DNA of 64,000 bases, taken from Dipteronia dyeriana (lineage: Eukaryota > Streptophyta > Magnoliopsida > Sapindales > Sapindaceae). Below the pieces are notes generated by a model. That model made no database searches, was not told where the DNA came from, and was given only the letters and a program-made list of their open reading frames with translations. This document shows positions 45,121 to 58,246 of the stretch, in pieces; positions within the stretch are counted from its first letter, which is position 1, and each line of letters opens with the position of its first letter. The stretch spans positions 5,145,094 through 5,209,093 of the forward strand of contig CM065302.1 of the NCBI GenBank assembly GCA_032871835.1. The letters are read 5' to 3'. The translations under genes were made by a program, and so were the position numbers.

Positions 45121-48100
45121 ACAAATTGTGAAATTAGTAGAATGGTAAGCAAGAGATCATCCACAGGGATTAAGATTTGAAAATCGATACGACTAATTAA
45201 TCTTAGTTAAGTTAAACTAATTGTATAAATATAAATCATAGATTGGAATCATAAATCACAGTTGTACAAGATCAAAGAAGTAGTGCCATGCAGACCGATG
45301 TTGCTCCGCTATGCAATTGGACAACGGTGCAATACCAGAAGATCACACTGCCTTATCGCCATGCCACCGCTATCCTAACTCAACATACATGCCTATAATT
45401 AAGATCAACTAGCTATAAAATGAAGTTCTATCTCCAATGGTTTTTGATCAAGTGACATTCACATATAGAAAAAGAAAACCCAAGATAATTGAAGACTTTA
45501 AACATCAAAATACAAAGAATAAATCAATACCTTGTGAAAATGTACAGTTTCAGATTTTGGTGTAGAGTCACCATAAAACATTAAAAGTCCTCAAACTCTC
45601 TTAGAGATGATAGAAAAATCCATTACGAATATTCTTCAATTTGAATAACTCAAATCGGACTTCGAATGAGTGTGAGATATGGTAATTGAAAGTTGGAAAA
45701 TTTTGAGAGAAAGAATTTTGCACTTTTTTCTTAATTTTTTCTTAGAATGGAAAGGGAAAATGATATTTAAAGAAGAGGAAAACAAGACAATTAAAAACTA
45801 CCATTAGAGGGCTGCCTCCTCTGCTTCCCGTGGAGGCGCATGAGCCTCAAAGAAGCAGAAGGCATCCCTTCATGTGAGGCTCACGTGCCTCCAAGAGAAA
45901 GGGGTGCAAGTGGCAATTTGCCACTCTTGCTTCCTTTGACCCTCATACACTCCTCTCATGTTTTTCAATCGTATTTTAGCATCCGAACTTCAATTTTGAA
46001 TCCATTTTCCGATTACGAACCGTAACTCCCTCACACACATGGATGTCAATAAAACTTTCACAAAAGATATAAAAATTGACTCGATATATAAGTATAAAAA
46101 CCACATACGATAAAGACATGGAAAGTTTCGTAACTTCCAATTCGGAACTCGAAAACTAATGAATGAGTAACCAAAATGACTAGAACTCAATTAAGAACAA
46201 TATGAAAACATATTCTAGTCCGAAATCATGAAAAAATAAACAAACAAACACATGAACACAAAAGTATGTCATTTCCTAGATATAATCCTAGAGCATGCAA
46301 TATATAAAAAAAATTACCAATTTTAAATCTAATGCATATGCTCTATCATGAAGTCTAATTTCGCACACATATGAATACAATGTGTATGTGTGCACTTAAG
46401 CCTTGTAAAAGGAAAGATGTCTAAATATACCTTTGATGTGCAATAAAACATACTCCTCTTGAAAACTCCATTTTGCTTGATAAGTTGACATTCACTTCGA
46501 AGCTTGAATCATGATAAACTAGACAACTAATCAATACAAAGAAAATGTTGTTTTGATATGGAACTATGCCAACATAACTCAAAAACCTAACAAAATATCA
46601 ATTAATTTCCATAGATCAACACAAGTAAAGAATTAAGACATATAATGAATTGAACAATTCTAAATTTGAATTGATGAATAAATATAGAATTAAATCAAAA
46701 CAAGAGCATCACATAGGTTCACATTGATTCCCTAGTATGAAATTAATTACACATGAAAAGAATATCAAGAGAAGAGAGAGAAAAGATAGAACTCATATTT
46801 GCCTTCAATGAGTTCTTCAAATCTTCAATAATGAATTCTTCTTTGTCTTCAAATCTTCAATGTGTAAAGATGAATGGAAGTTGTGAGGTGATGTACGGTG
46901 ATGGAGTAGGCGGGCGGGGCGGAGGGATGACCACCTTGCTGGCTTGGGACAATAGGAGTAAATGGTAGGTCATGTCCTTAAACAACAAGAAAATCAATTT
47001 CCTTTTGAAACTCTACCTTTTTGAGATTTTATTTCTTTCCTGATCCATTAAAATTGATTATTTATTGAAGGAAGATAAGGATTAGGTGTCTACTTGCTTT
47101 CCAAGACTCTCACACAAGTTTAAGAAGGTTGTTAACCGCCAAAAAAGTCAGGGTCCAAAGAAGGATTTTCTCTCCCTACTAAAAACTGCTTAGAGTAGAA
47201 GGACGTTACAGAGAATATCGAACCACTCCATGAAAGAACTGGGATTGGCATACCCACAACGACCTTGTGTACATCAGGACCGGGATCGGGGTCATCACGG
47301 TTCTATAGTAACATCCAACAAAAGGGGTGAAGGTTGACATTGTCCCGTCATTATTCGCAACACCATTAACGGAAATAGTTAACCGCATCAACCCTACTAA
47401 AATGGAAGCAATTTACTTGATTCTGGGACAATTCTCGTGCTTAAAACATGACCATCATCAATTCCAAATCAATGTTTCTTTGATTGATAACTGATTGATC
47501 AAAATAACGGAATGTATAACGAGAATTGGAACACATAAAAATAACAAAGTTCTCTCTCAAAAAAAGAGGAGGATGAATAAAAAAAAAGACAGGAGAGAAG
47601 GCGGACTTGACTACCAAAAATACAGTGACCATCGTCTATTGAGAAAATTTTACTGATCGACTAGTACAAGTTAGCCATCGCCTTTTGTTTCAAAAATAAA
47701 GTCCCTACCTAAATCCGTTCCATGCCCCCATTGTATAGTCAAATTGTACATAATTATTAGTTTATTAATAAAAGAATCCTTCGTTTGTTAATTACATGAT
47801 GTAACCATTTTCATACAATGTATCGCTGTACCAAGTTGTACCCCTCCAACTGTGACCTACCAGGTTGCAGTTTGAAAGTGTTAGTCGGAAATCCTTCTTA
47901 CGATTTTCCGGTTAACAAAGGTAATATTTCCCGTTCTGACAACTTGAAAAAGGAATCCTGTCACTATTCACAGATTTTATGACTGATTGCTATGACCTTT
48001 GAGTACTAAAATGAGCATAACTTCTACTAAAAAAAAATTGAATAAACAAGCCGTAATTTGGGTTGAAAATTGAACTTTCGGGGCTTCAAATCCATAGGTG

Positions 48101-48135
48101 GCAAGACACGTAACTCAATCATAGCTGAGTTATAT
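45121..48135. other. Non-coding stretch of degenerate sequence
   Basis: No gene recognised. Short frames here (for instance 45840-46025, 46753-46968 and 47206-47391 minus) have no recognisable motif. Patches such as 47110-47640 have a more balanced composition and may be old retroelement debris. Confidence 0.45.
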
Positions 48136-48143
48136 GGCCTTCG

Positions 48144-48460
48144 CAGAGCTGGTCTTGAGGGGAGGCCAGTAGGGGAGCCCGCCCAGGGCCTAAAGAGGGG
48201 CCTAAATTTTTTGTATTTAGTGTTAAATTGAATGATTTTGGTTTAGATAAAAATGGATTATCTGGGATCACGATCTCATATCCAGGTAATCAAAGTTTTT
48301 TTCTTTTACGAATCGATTTAAAGTTTTTCTTTTTCTTTTTTGATTCGATTTTGAATTGTTTTTTAATCATGTGATGTGTACCGTGTATGCTCAACCCCTC
48401 ACAAGGGGTCAAATTTTTAGATTTTATTCAGGGGCCTCCAAAGAGTCAGGACCGACTTTG
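48144..48460. mobile_element. Small hAT-like non-autonomous element, 317 bp
   Basis: The left end CAGAGCTGGTCTTGAG and the reverse-complemented right end CAAAGTCGGTCCTGAC are imperfect inverted repeats. GGAGGCC follows inside both ends. Flanked by 8-bp near duplications, GGCCTTCG (48136-48143) and GGTCGTCG (48461-48468). Non-coding. Confidence 0.55.
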
Positions 48461-48468
48461 GGTCGTCG

Positions 48469-49747
48469 TAATATGGATGACATTTACTGTCTCAGGAACC
48501 GTTGTGCATACCGCTGTGACAAGCCACAGTGGTGTCCACAACAGAATCACTGATTTTTAGAGTGCTATGTGTACCGCTATGGAAATTCACAACGACTTGG
48601 TGGTAAATTACATATAAGTCCTTTGAATATTCTAAAATCACATTTTTCTATTAAAATACTTCAAATACATCACTTAGATCCAACAACCTGAAAATGCTCA
48701 AACAAACAAATAAAATACCTAAATGGATCGAGAGACAAGCAATTGATTGGAGGAATGATGATAAAAAACATATACAAATAATGGTCGATCATCGTGCCTC
48801 TATGTCTCCGGAGTTATTCATCGTTCTCAATTTGGATCAAGATAGGTATTTGATTAGAGAAATTGCTAATGCCTCATGATGGGTGCCAAACTATAATCGA
48901 TCGAATCTACAATTAATTTTGATCGTTAAGGTGGGCTCTGAAAACCTGTAAAACAAAAGAATAGAGCGGTGGCGAACCACAGGAGAGGATGAAGGGACTC
49001 TCCGATGCTCAAGTCAATTATGTTTGATGATTGAGACAAGAGGAAATAACAAACTGTGTCACTCGATTTTTTGGATCGAGCTATGGGTTGATTTGTAGGA
49101 TCGACTCTGGGTATCAATGATATTGACAGGTAGATTTTCTAGGGATTTATTGAATCGTTGTGGATAGAACGATGGTTGGATCGATACTGGATATCGATGA
49201 GTTAGATAAAGTGATGCCCTAGTGAGTTCCTTCGTTCTATGTGGATCGACAGTAGATGGGGTTGATCAAGTTTTGAGGACTACTTGATCGACCTTAATTA
49301 AGTGATGAGCTAGCAATTAAAACGGGGGAGAGAGCCGTAATAATTGTAAAAAGTATTATTGAGCTTAAGTTTAGAGAAAAAGAGAAGAGAGTGAGAGTGA
49401 GAGTGAGAGTGAGAGCTTTCACATGAGTTAGGAGTAACATTTAGGACCCTTTCTCTGAGAAAGGATTTGGCTTTTATAGTGAAGCTCAAGAGCCTTCATC
49501 ACTCAAGCTCATTATTAGAGCATGGATTACGGGCATTTAATTGTCCATTTTGATTCACGTGAATTAGACAATGAAGGCTTTTTCAGGCGTTAGGATTTAT
49601 GCAATGCCTGACTTGATTGTAATTTAAATTACCATTGACCACATGTTTTTAGTGGTCTCGTATCCCGATGGGTCGGTCCTGACTTTGGGCTGTTGCTGGT
49701 TTAATTAGTTGGACCACTTTAGGCCTGATAAAGTTGACCCTTATGTG
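48469..49747. other. Non-coding stretch between the hAT element and the second solo LTR
   Basis: No gene recognised. A (GAGAGT)n-like run lies at 49389-49415. Confidence 0.5.
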
Positions 49748-49752
49748 TATAA
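49748..49752. repeat. Target-site duplication TATAA (left)
   Basis: TATAA, repeated at 51696-51700. Confidence 0.75.
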
Positions 49753-51695
49753 TGTTGGAACCTCGTTCAGCGGTCACACAGCGGAAGTAAGTTTTAATTT
49801 TTTTTATACAGATCGTAATCTGTATCTGAGACCAGTGAACTTTTGATCGTAATTATTTTCGGAAAAAATACATATAAAAATTATTACACTAATAAAATAT
49901 ATATGTAAATACAGGAAATTGTAATCAATAATAATAATAATAATAAATAGAACCATATCAACGTTTGGAGGCTCCTTCACTTTTCGATTTGCTCATGGTC
50001 TGTACCACTGATCTTCTTAGCTATTCCTGGGACTGGTAATTACGTATGGACGTGTCACGGTTCTCAGAAACTTAGGATGGAGGGTGTAGAGAAAAACGAA
50101 TAAAAAAACTATTTTTTCTTAAAATAAAACTACCTAGAACAATTCTAGTAGTTAAAAAAATAATAGTTATAAATTTTTTTTCTTGGTGCAGTAACTTGCA
50201 CAAAACACTTTTGTTTTTTCTTTTGTACTTGTGACAAAAACAAAAATCAAGTTTTTGTCTCGTATGCAAAACCGAAAACAAAAACCACTTTTTTGTCTCT
50301 TATGCAAAACCAAAAACAAAAGAATGAACAAAAACCATTTCATTCTTTTGTTTTGTCAACGTATATATATAAGGGATGTGCGTGAAGCACCCTTTTTTTT
50401 TATATATATAAATAATATATATCATATATATAAATTTTTTTAAAAAAACAATCTAATCAAATCTAATTTGATTTTAAAAAAAACTTTCAAATAAAAAAAT
50501 ATCTCGTATATTTTATTTGATTTTAATTTTGAATTCAAACTATTTAAATTCAAAAATAAAATATTTAATTTAATAAAATAAAATAATCATATTATCTTAT
50601 TTTATTCAAAAATAAATATCAACATACACCCTCCATTTAGTGATTAATAATATATTTAAATAATCTCATTATTTAAGTTATTTAATCACCATTATCCATT
50701 AATTAAATAACCTCATTATTCAATTAATTCCTGAATAAATACGTATCACTTTCGTAACACAATTGATTGGACAATCCAATTAATTAACCGTGACCCTTGT
50801 TACCTAAATCGATCGGGATAGCAAGGGGACCTAATGGACCCACAGTATTTTGAGCTTCAATAATCATTGGAATCATTAATTAAACTCTTACATATGGTGT
50901 GATCCTCCACAATAATTCATAATTAGAGCTGGGTCATAATGTTCGTTATACCCCTCTAATTACATATATCCTTTAAGTACCATTGATTCTCTAATGGACA
51001 ATAAATCTTATTTCCTCACGGAATTAGGAGAGCACTCATATTGTCCAAGCCTCAAATCAACCCTTAAGGAAACTACCATATACTTCTCACAAGAATGAGT
51101 GGATTCCACTATTGTGTACAAACATTTCCAGCCACAAGCCAAACCGCAATCCCAACATACGGAGTATATTGATCAGAAAATGCATCTGACCTCACCCATA
51201 ATATATCAAAGACCACGATCTAACCTTAAGGAGTCGATAAGACACTCAGGATTAAGATCACCTATATATAACCATCATTAGTTGATATATATGAATCTCA
51301 TCGGTAAACGGATCTTGGTGTGAGATTCATATAGATCATGACCAGGTCCTATATGATCACATCATACAAGGTGCCTCTATTCCCATATCTCATATGAATG
51401 ATTCATGATAGAATCACTGTACATTACAGAATGGATCCCGGCTATAGATTAACCACAAATAAAGTACCCAGCTTTATTTGCTATCTATTGACTCTTTAGA
51501 TTGAACGTCTCTTACTGTATCCATCCGTATATGACACTCATATACACAGTTCGAGATTACATCCGGCAATCCAGGATGTTAATATGTACACAAGTTTATA
51601 AAATAAATAACATAACAAGAATGAATTGAAACTTTCTTTTTATTTACTTCATAAATCCATTTACAAATTACATGCTTAGGGCATAAACCCCAACA
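49753..51695 (-). mobile_element. Solo LTR, 1943 bp, probably copia-type, minus orientation
   Basis: On the minus strand it starts TGTTGGGGTTTATGCCCTAA, a start common in plant copia LTRs, and ends GGTTCCAACA. TATAA lies on both sides. Only one LTR is present and there is no internal region, so it is a recombination solo. Contains an AAT run (49928-49947) and no genuine ORF. Confidence 0.75.
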
Positions 51696-51700
51696 TATAA

Positions 51701-54307
51701 GGCCTATTTACAACTTATATCGAATTGTGGGCTTGTCAAATAGGCCATGTATATTTTGACTACTACACTTGAGTATACTAATAGATATCAGCACACTTTT
51801 ACCATGTTAACATTTTTACCATGTTAACAACATAACTTCAACCATAATAATACGCATGATAAAAGTGTGCTGATATGTATTAATATACTCAAATTATGTG
51901 CTATGAGAAAAAAATTAGTCATTTTACTATATTTTAGGTGAATATATATGGTTTGGTTTTTCACGAATTTATAATGTATATTATTGTAAGTCAAATATTT
52001 ATATATAAACAAAAAAAAAATCATCACTTAGTGTAACCAGGTGGTAAAGGGTGTTGATTTAGTTTGATAATATCCAAAATGGAGTCATATTGGAAAATTT
52101 ATAATAAATATGGATGTAAAGCAATTCCATAGGAAAAGAGAAAAGTCATTTTGTGTTATATATAAGAGTGTTCATCTTTAATATAAGTGTGACTTGTGGA
52201 AAAAAAAAAAGATGTCACATAGGTGTTAAATAGACATTATATTAAAAAATGTATCTCCAATGCGGTTTTGTTCCTCCATTCTCCATAAGTGGTGAGGAGT
52301 TCAAATCCCACCATACGTATTTTACAAGTATACGTGAAGAGATTTCTTCCCCAGATATGAGAGTAGTTATCTCCCATTATAGGATTAGATATTCGGACTG
52401 CATGTATTATTTGATCTTGACAGTTTGAAAAATATAAACATGATTAAATTGTCAAAAACTAACATAGGAGGGTGAATCGGTTTTAAACATCTTTTCAATC
52501 CTATGAAACAAATAAAGGTTTGCCCTTCTAGGTATCTTGAATCACAATGTATTTAATCATAAAGACACATATAGACTATTGAAAAACATATTCAATAAAG
52601 CATGTCAATCAAAGTCTATAACTTACAAGTGAAGATATCTAACTTAAAATATAAATCAATTCTAACTTGTATATATATTAATTTCCAATATTCACAAATA
52701 TAAGTGTACGAACAACTATATACAATTAAATCAACTATCAACAAATATACAAGATATATAAAATTCGATCAAGAAGAATCTTTGTTTATCTTTCCTTACA
52801 ACAATCTTGTTTATAAAAATATGAAGAAATAATGAACTAAATAAGATTCAATAAACATATAAACACAAATAAAACAAGGGGACAGAGATAAACAACCGAC
52901 ATCTTTCGAGATATTCGGTGATGAAAATCCAAATGCATGTTCAGTAATGTAGTGTAGTTAGTACTAGTGAGTGAATGAAGAATGGAGAATGTACCTTGCT
53001 TAAAAATTTCAATTCGGTAATTTTGCGAGATCTATTTGACACCTCTAATGTTCTCATTAATTTTTTATTTTTTTTCAAGTCTGTCACCAGTTCGGTCAAG
53101 AATATTAACGTATTAAACATGTTCTTTTAACGGCCATACAATCTTTTAATATTTCTTTATTGTTCTTACTAGACGTGTTAATTTATCATGCATCGTTAAT
53201 TTGTTATGTAAAGTTATAAAACATTAATAATGCATTTGGTGGTTTATCTTCCCACAACCTATAAGACCATGTCATCTCCATTCATACTAACAAAATCAAA
53301 ACACGAAAAACAAAAACAAAAGGGATTTTATCAAAAAATACTGATTTGATGGATCCATATTTCGTAAGTAAAGCATTACAAATGACAAATCAAACACCAA
53401 CATCTGTCTCACACTGTGGTGTCGTTCGACTTTTTTTGCAATGTTTTGAGTGCATTTTAGGTGCACAAAAGGAGAATTGACTGCGACTTGCAACAGGAAG
53501 TCATTCTTTTGAAGGATTAAAACTTGGGTGCAGCTTGATTTTACCGATAAGGTAGGGTGGAAGATGTATAGTACATTGGAAGCAGCTAAGACTCTCTCCT
53601 TTTAAAAAGAGCTGTTCTATATTATTCCATCAATTTTACTGAATTTTCAGCCTAAATGATGCATGTTGATTTAAACGGTAGTTATAAAATTATATCTCAG
53701 TTATCTTTTTATTAAGATAGGGATATACGATGAGATAAGTTTGATTCGATAGTACATCTCTTACATCTACATCACGAGATTGTAAGTTTGAATCCTCCTT
53801 TTCTTTAAAAAAAAATTCCAAATTTATATAATAGTATAATATCCCAAATAAAAAAAAGAGATATATGCATTATATGTATTACTGAATCCTTGGTAGCTCT
53901 TCCACCTCCTACAGCTTCGCGGGAGGGTTTTTTGGATACAACAGAAGAATGGTTGATAATATTTAATAATAATAAATTAATAAATTAACTTCTGCAAGTG
54001 CCAAAGAAATATTGTTCCCAGATGATTGTGATTTGTGAATGCTCAATTATTGACTTCAAAAGCATGTTGTTCAAAATTGAACATTCAAAGTATGATATAG
54101 TTTATAAGAACAAGCGACATGGAGGCAACTACAAGTCAATAAATTCTTTCTAATTCTTTTAACTGAATTACTCATATAAGGTTGTATAGTACATGTAGAA
54201 TGCAAATGTTTCCTGATGAGATTATAACAATTTGAAAAGCCGAAAGAAAGGGCGGGAAAAATTACATGGGGACAAAAAATAATAAAGACGAGAGATGGAT
54301 GGACAAT
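51701..54307. other. Non-coding region downstream of CSP41B, with a SINE-like repeat
   Basis: No gene recognised. 52255-52440 matches the SINE-like family (box B-like GAGTTCAAATCCC, then TATACGTGAAGAGATTTCTT). 53715-53800 has another box B-like AGTTTGAATCC. The CSP41B 3' UTR should lie at about 54150-54307. Confidence 0.5.
52255..52440 (+). mobile_element. SINE-like repeat, plus orientation
   Basis: Shares its box B-like core and tail (GAGAGTAGTTATCTCCCAT, then TGTATTATTTGAT) with 23885-24060 and 40655-40840. Box A is weak. Confidence 0.4.
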
Positions 54308-57300
54308 TTAGGACTGGAGGACGAGAGACTTGCCGAGAATCATGTCATCTGTAGAGAAATCAGCCTCTTTTCTGAATGTTCCCTTGCCAAAGTCTAGATT
54401 GTAGGAGTCCGTAAGACCTTCCACCAAGTCGAATTCAGGCTTCCACCCGAGCACGTGCTTTGCCTTTTCAACCGATGCAAAGAAATGCTGCATTGTATTG
54501 CAAAAATAATGGTGTTACTAAGAATTCTCCTTTCATTCCATCAAGTGAATCAATAGATTGCTGACAACATGGTAATAGATGTGGACAACGGGAAAAGGGG
54601 TCTTTTATCCTTTCAAATTTCGTTTTCATGAGGAACGTTGAACAATTCATCAAGAAATATAAAAATTAAGGGATTATATACTTGTATAATAAAGCTACTC
54701 GTCAGTTCCTCTACATGTTGACTGAAACATAATTTTAATGTTCGAAATTACCTGGTCACGGAAGGGAAACGCCTTCTTCTTACCGAAGTCAAACTCCTTG
54801 GGATTGAAATGGACAAGTTCGGGCTCAGGAAATCCACCAGCCTGGGAGGGAAATTATAAAATGAATAGTTTTTATAGTCAGTCAACTTGAACCACAGAGC
54901 ATATATGTTTTATACCATCTGCAATGTAAGAAATCTGTCTAAATCACCTTCGCGCATGCTCTTGCTAATCCATCGAAAGTGACATACTTTTCTCCCGAGA
55001 TGTTGAATACCTGCTTGCTAGCCTTTTCGTTACCAAGAACCTTGATAAAAGCAGTTGCCAAGTCCTGGGATTGTACAACATAAACTCACTTTTATAATTT
55101 ATAACATGAATATCGTTACAAGAATGCTGAACTAGTCTTTGTGGAAGAGAATATTAAAATAATATGCAAATCAACCACAAACTATGACCAAAGAGATGCC
55201 CCTTGGCCCTTTGGTTGACCCATAAAATAGCTCTTGTATGAAAGCAAGAGGTGTCTCCATTTCATATCAATTGATATGTTAACTAACTCGATTCAAAGTA
55301 ATTTCTAACATGAGCTACTTGCACACACTAACACCGACATCTAATGGTTTCTAATTTTGCTTACCTTAACATGACCAAGTTGGGTGATTTGCACTCCCGA
55401 GTTGGGAATTGGAATTGGGCGACCGGCTTTCAACCTGTGAAAGAACCACTCTTCCACGGGGTTGTAGTTCAAGGGACCATATATGTACACCGGCCTTATA
55501 GAAGTCCAATTCACATCTTTTGATTCCAGTAAGTTCTCTGTATTGAGCTTTCCCTTGTGCCTGCTCTTTGGATCAACTGCATCGGTCTATCACAAGATGT
55601 AGACTCATAAGAAGATATGTGATGAAAATATAGAGGAAATAAAAATAAAAAATAAAAAAAAATAAAAAAACCGTGTAAACAAATATATACAATAAACACA
55701 CAAAAAAAAAAGTTGAAACAAGTTGGAACACATTAGGACAAATTGCAAACTATGTTTTAAAAGAAAATCATTAATTCCCAACAGCTTGTTCAGCTATGTC
55801 ACTCGTGTTCTTTCATGAATAAATCTTATAATTTTCGACATAGTATGTTGTGTTGAGAATTTGAGATCTTTACTTTAACCATTCCAAAACAAAAGAATAA
55901 CCATGAACCCACCTCAAAGTGTGGTAAGAGGTCAGATTTGAGATATACACCAGCTGAGGAGCAATATATGTACCTGAGAATTAGCTGAATGTTAAATTTT
56001 CTAAAGAAATTTGTTACACAAAGGGAAAACAATTGTGTGGTTCTAGTCATGAGTTTACACGTAAACATGAAAACAGTTCTTAAAACTTATAGCCAGGGCA
56101 TTTTCTTTTAAATATTTTTAATTCATATCTCATTTGCTCACACTATATTCCCCACCTTTTTTTTCTTCTTTTGGTAGGAAACAGAACACTATTACCTCAA
56201 CATTTGAATCTTAAGGCTATCTTCAATTACAGCATGTATCGATCCAACTAAAGCTATAAATGTCACTGTTCATTTTTCTACTACTCCTCATGTCAATTTA
56301 AATCGAAGTAATATAAATCTTCTTTCAGCACCACAAATCATTTTGTGTATATCCGAACTGAGTAAAATTTCACATTTAATAGCTTTCTGATTGAATCATG
56401 CCAATTCAAAAGTGTTATGTATCCTTAGAAGCATTAAAGAAATTTCATGTCAAGTTTTAGTAGCGATCTTCTTATGAAAGATCCAAAAAAAAAATCAATG
56501 TTGTAGAAAAGGCAAAATTGCAACGGACTATTATATGTATGGCTGATTAGACTCTATTAAACATCCTTAACAGATGGTTCCGAACATACTGTTCTAGCTT
56601 TGGCAGTGCATCTAATATAGGTTCAACTTCGTCTGCCTCTCGTCCTGAAGATATGACAAGAAAATGGTCAGAATTTGGAGAAAAAAGATTGACATGTTAT
56701 GTGCTTGTTGTACACTGATAAGATCACACCTACCATTGATATCATAAACAACGTCAAAGCCTTCGGCAGAGAGGCTGGATTTCACAAAGTTGAAGTCCTT
56801 CCTGTCTCCTTTCAGATGCAAGATCTAGCAAACCATAAATAATAGAAAGAAAAAAAAACCTTAATATACTTGTTGAATACTAGTTCATCTCCCCAAAAAA
56901 TAAACTACTGAAAGCAACTCAAAATGTCTAACGGACTTCTCAAACCTGTGTAATAACTAATATTACCTTAGAAGAGAAATCAGCGTAATCCTGGTCTGAT
57001 TCACCAGGCAGTTGTTGGGTGATTGGTGCTTTCCCTCGAGTAAACAAGGTCACCTACCGAATGAATAATGTAAGATAAGTCATATACAAGGACCTAACAC
57101 AAAAGAATTCATTATCCTCAAATATTTAAATCTACAAAGAACACAACAACAATGTGTTAAAAAAAAATAAGATGGGTAATACCTGATGACCCTCTTTGAC
57201 AAGGAGTCTTGACAAAAACACACCAATGAATCGAGTCCCGCCCATTATAAGAATTTTCTTTTCAGTTGATGCTGTAACCTGCAACCCCCCTTTTGGTTGC

Positions 57301-58246
57301 AATATCTTTCTTTTATACTGCACCACCATCCACATTTTCATGTTTATGAGAAACTCAAACCACAAATTATCAAAAACTGCCAACAATTTACAGTTCCATA
57401 ATGTATATATACAATCTAAAAAAAAAAAAAGTAAAAATCTAGCAAACAATAAAAAGTAAATACCCACTTAAGAATGTCATATAGAATTGTTCTATAACTC
57501 TTCAAGTATGTCAACACAACAAAGCAAGCTCTTAAATTTCCAATAAAGAACGGAACTTTCAAGTTTCTAGCTCAAAAACACTCACACCTATCATCAAGAA
57601 ACTCAGATCACGATTTCACAAATTATCAGAAAATGCCAACCATTATATTCCCATAATGTCTATATCCAATCTATGCATTAAAAAAGAAGTAAAAACCTAG
57701 AAGCCACTTTAGAATGTCATATATCAATAGAATTGTTCTATAAACTCTTCAAGTATGTCAATACAACAAGCAAGTTCTTAAATTTCAAATAAAAAAATGG
57801 AACTTTCCAACTTTCTAGCTCAAAAACACTCACAATTGTCATCAAGAAACTCAATAACAAGAGAGAAACTCAAACCACAAATTATCAGAAAATTCCAACC
57901 CTTTACATTTCCATAATGTCTGTACATTCAATCTAAGCATTAACAAAAAGAGTAAAATCTAGCAGCCACTTTAGAATGTCATATAGAAATAGAATTGTAC
58001 TATAACTCTTCAAGTATGTCAACACAACAAAGCAAGTTCTTAAATTTCCAATTAAGAATGGAACTTTTCAACTTTCTAGCTCAAAAACACACACAATTAT
58101 CATCAAGAAACTCAAAAATAAGAGATGGAGAAAGAGGGGACCTGAATTTGGGAGTGGAGTCTGGAGCCATTGAAGTCAGAGAGAGAAGAAGTGAGGATGG
58201 AGAAAGAAGGCTGAGTTTGTTGCTGCACCACCACCAACCTTGCCAT
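54308..58246 (-). CDS. CSP41B: Chloroplast stem-loop binding protein CSP41B (CRB), 10 exons, 380 aa
   Basis: Plastid RNA-binding protein of the atypical SDR/NAD(P)-binding family. With CSP41A it stabilises plastid transcripts and supports ribosome function. Exons 58142-58246, 57183-57317, 56967-57053, 56734-56824, 56590-56644, 55913-55973, 55365-55586, 54948-55064, 54752-54841 and 54308-54487 join exactly to 1143 bases with GT/AG introns throughout. Residues 1 to about 50 form a Ser/Gln-rich transit peptide. The nucleotide loop GGTRFIG is at 61-67, YIYCSSAGVY at 159-168, PVYIYGPLNYNPVEEW near 210-225, and the C-terminus is DDMILGKSLVLQS. Length matches the Arabidopsis protein (378 aa, from memory). 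Undamaged. Divergent neighbour of ECHIDNA. Intron 1 is swollen by tandem repeats. Confidence 0.97.
57320..58110. repeat. Three-copy tandem repeat filling CSP41B intron 1
   Basis: A unit of about 240-265 bases recurs. GAATGTCATATA occurs at about 57472, 57711 and 57974, each followed by TTCAAGTATGTCAA, AACAAGCAAG-like and TTTCTAGCTCAAAAACAC motifs, then GAAACTCA and ATTATCAGAAAAT. The first and last copies are partial. Copies differ by small substitutions and indels. Confidence 0.85.

Noticed and set aside
47206..47391. 61-aa minus ORF (VNGVANNDGTMSTFTPF)
   Set aside because: Looks like a degenerate gene or retroelement piece but matches no family I can name; too weak to list as a gene.
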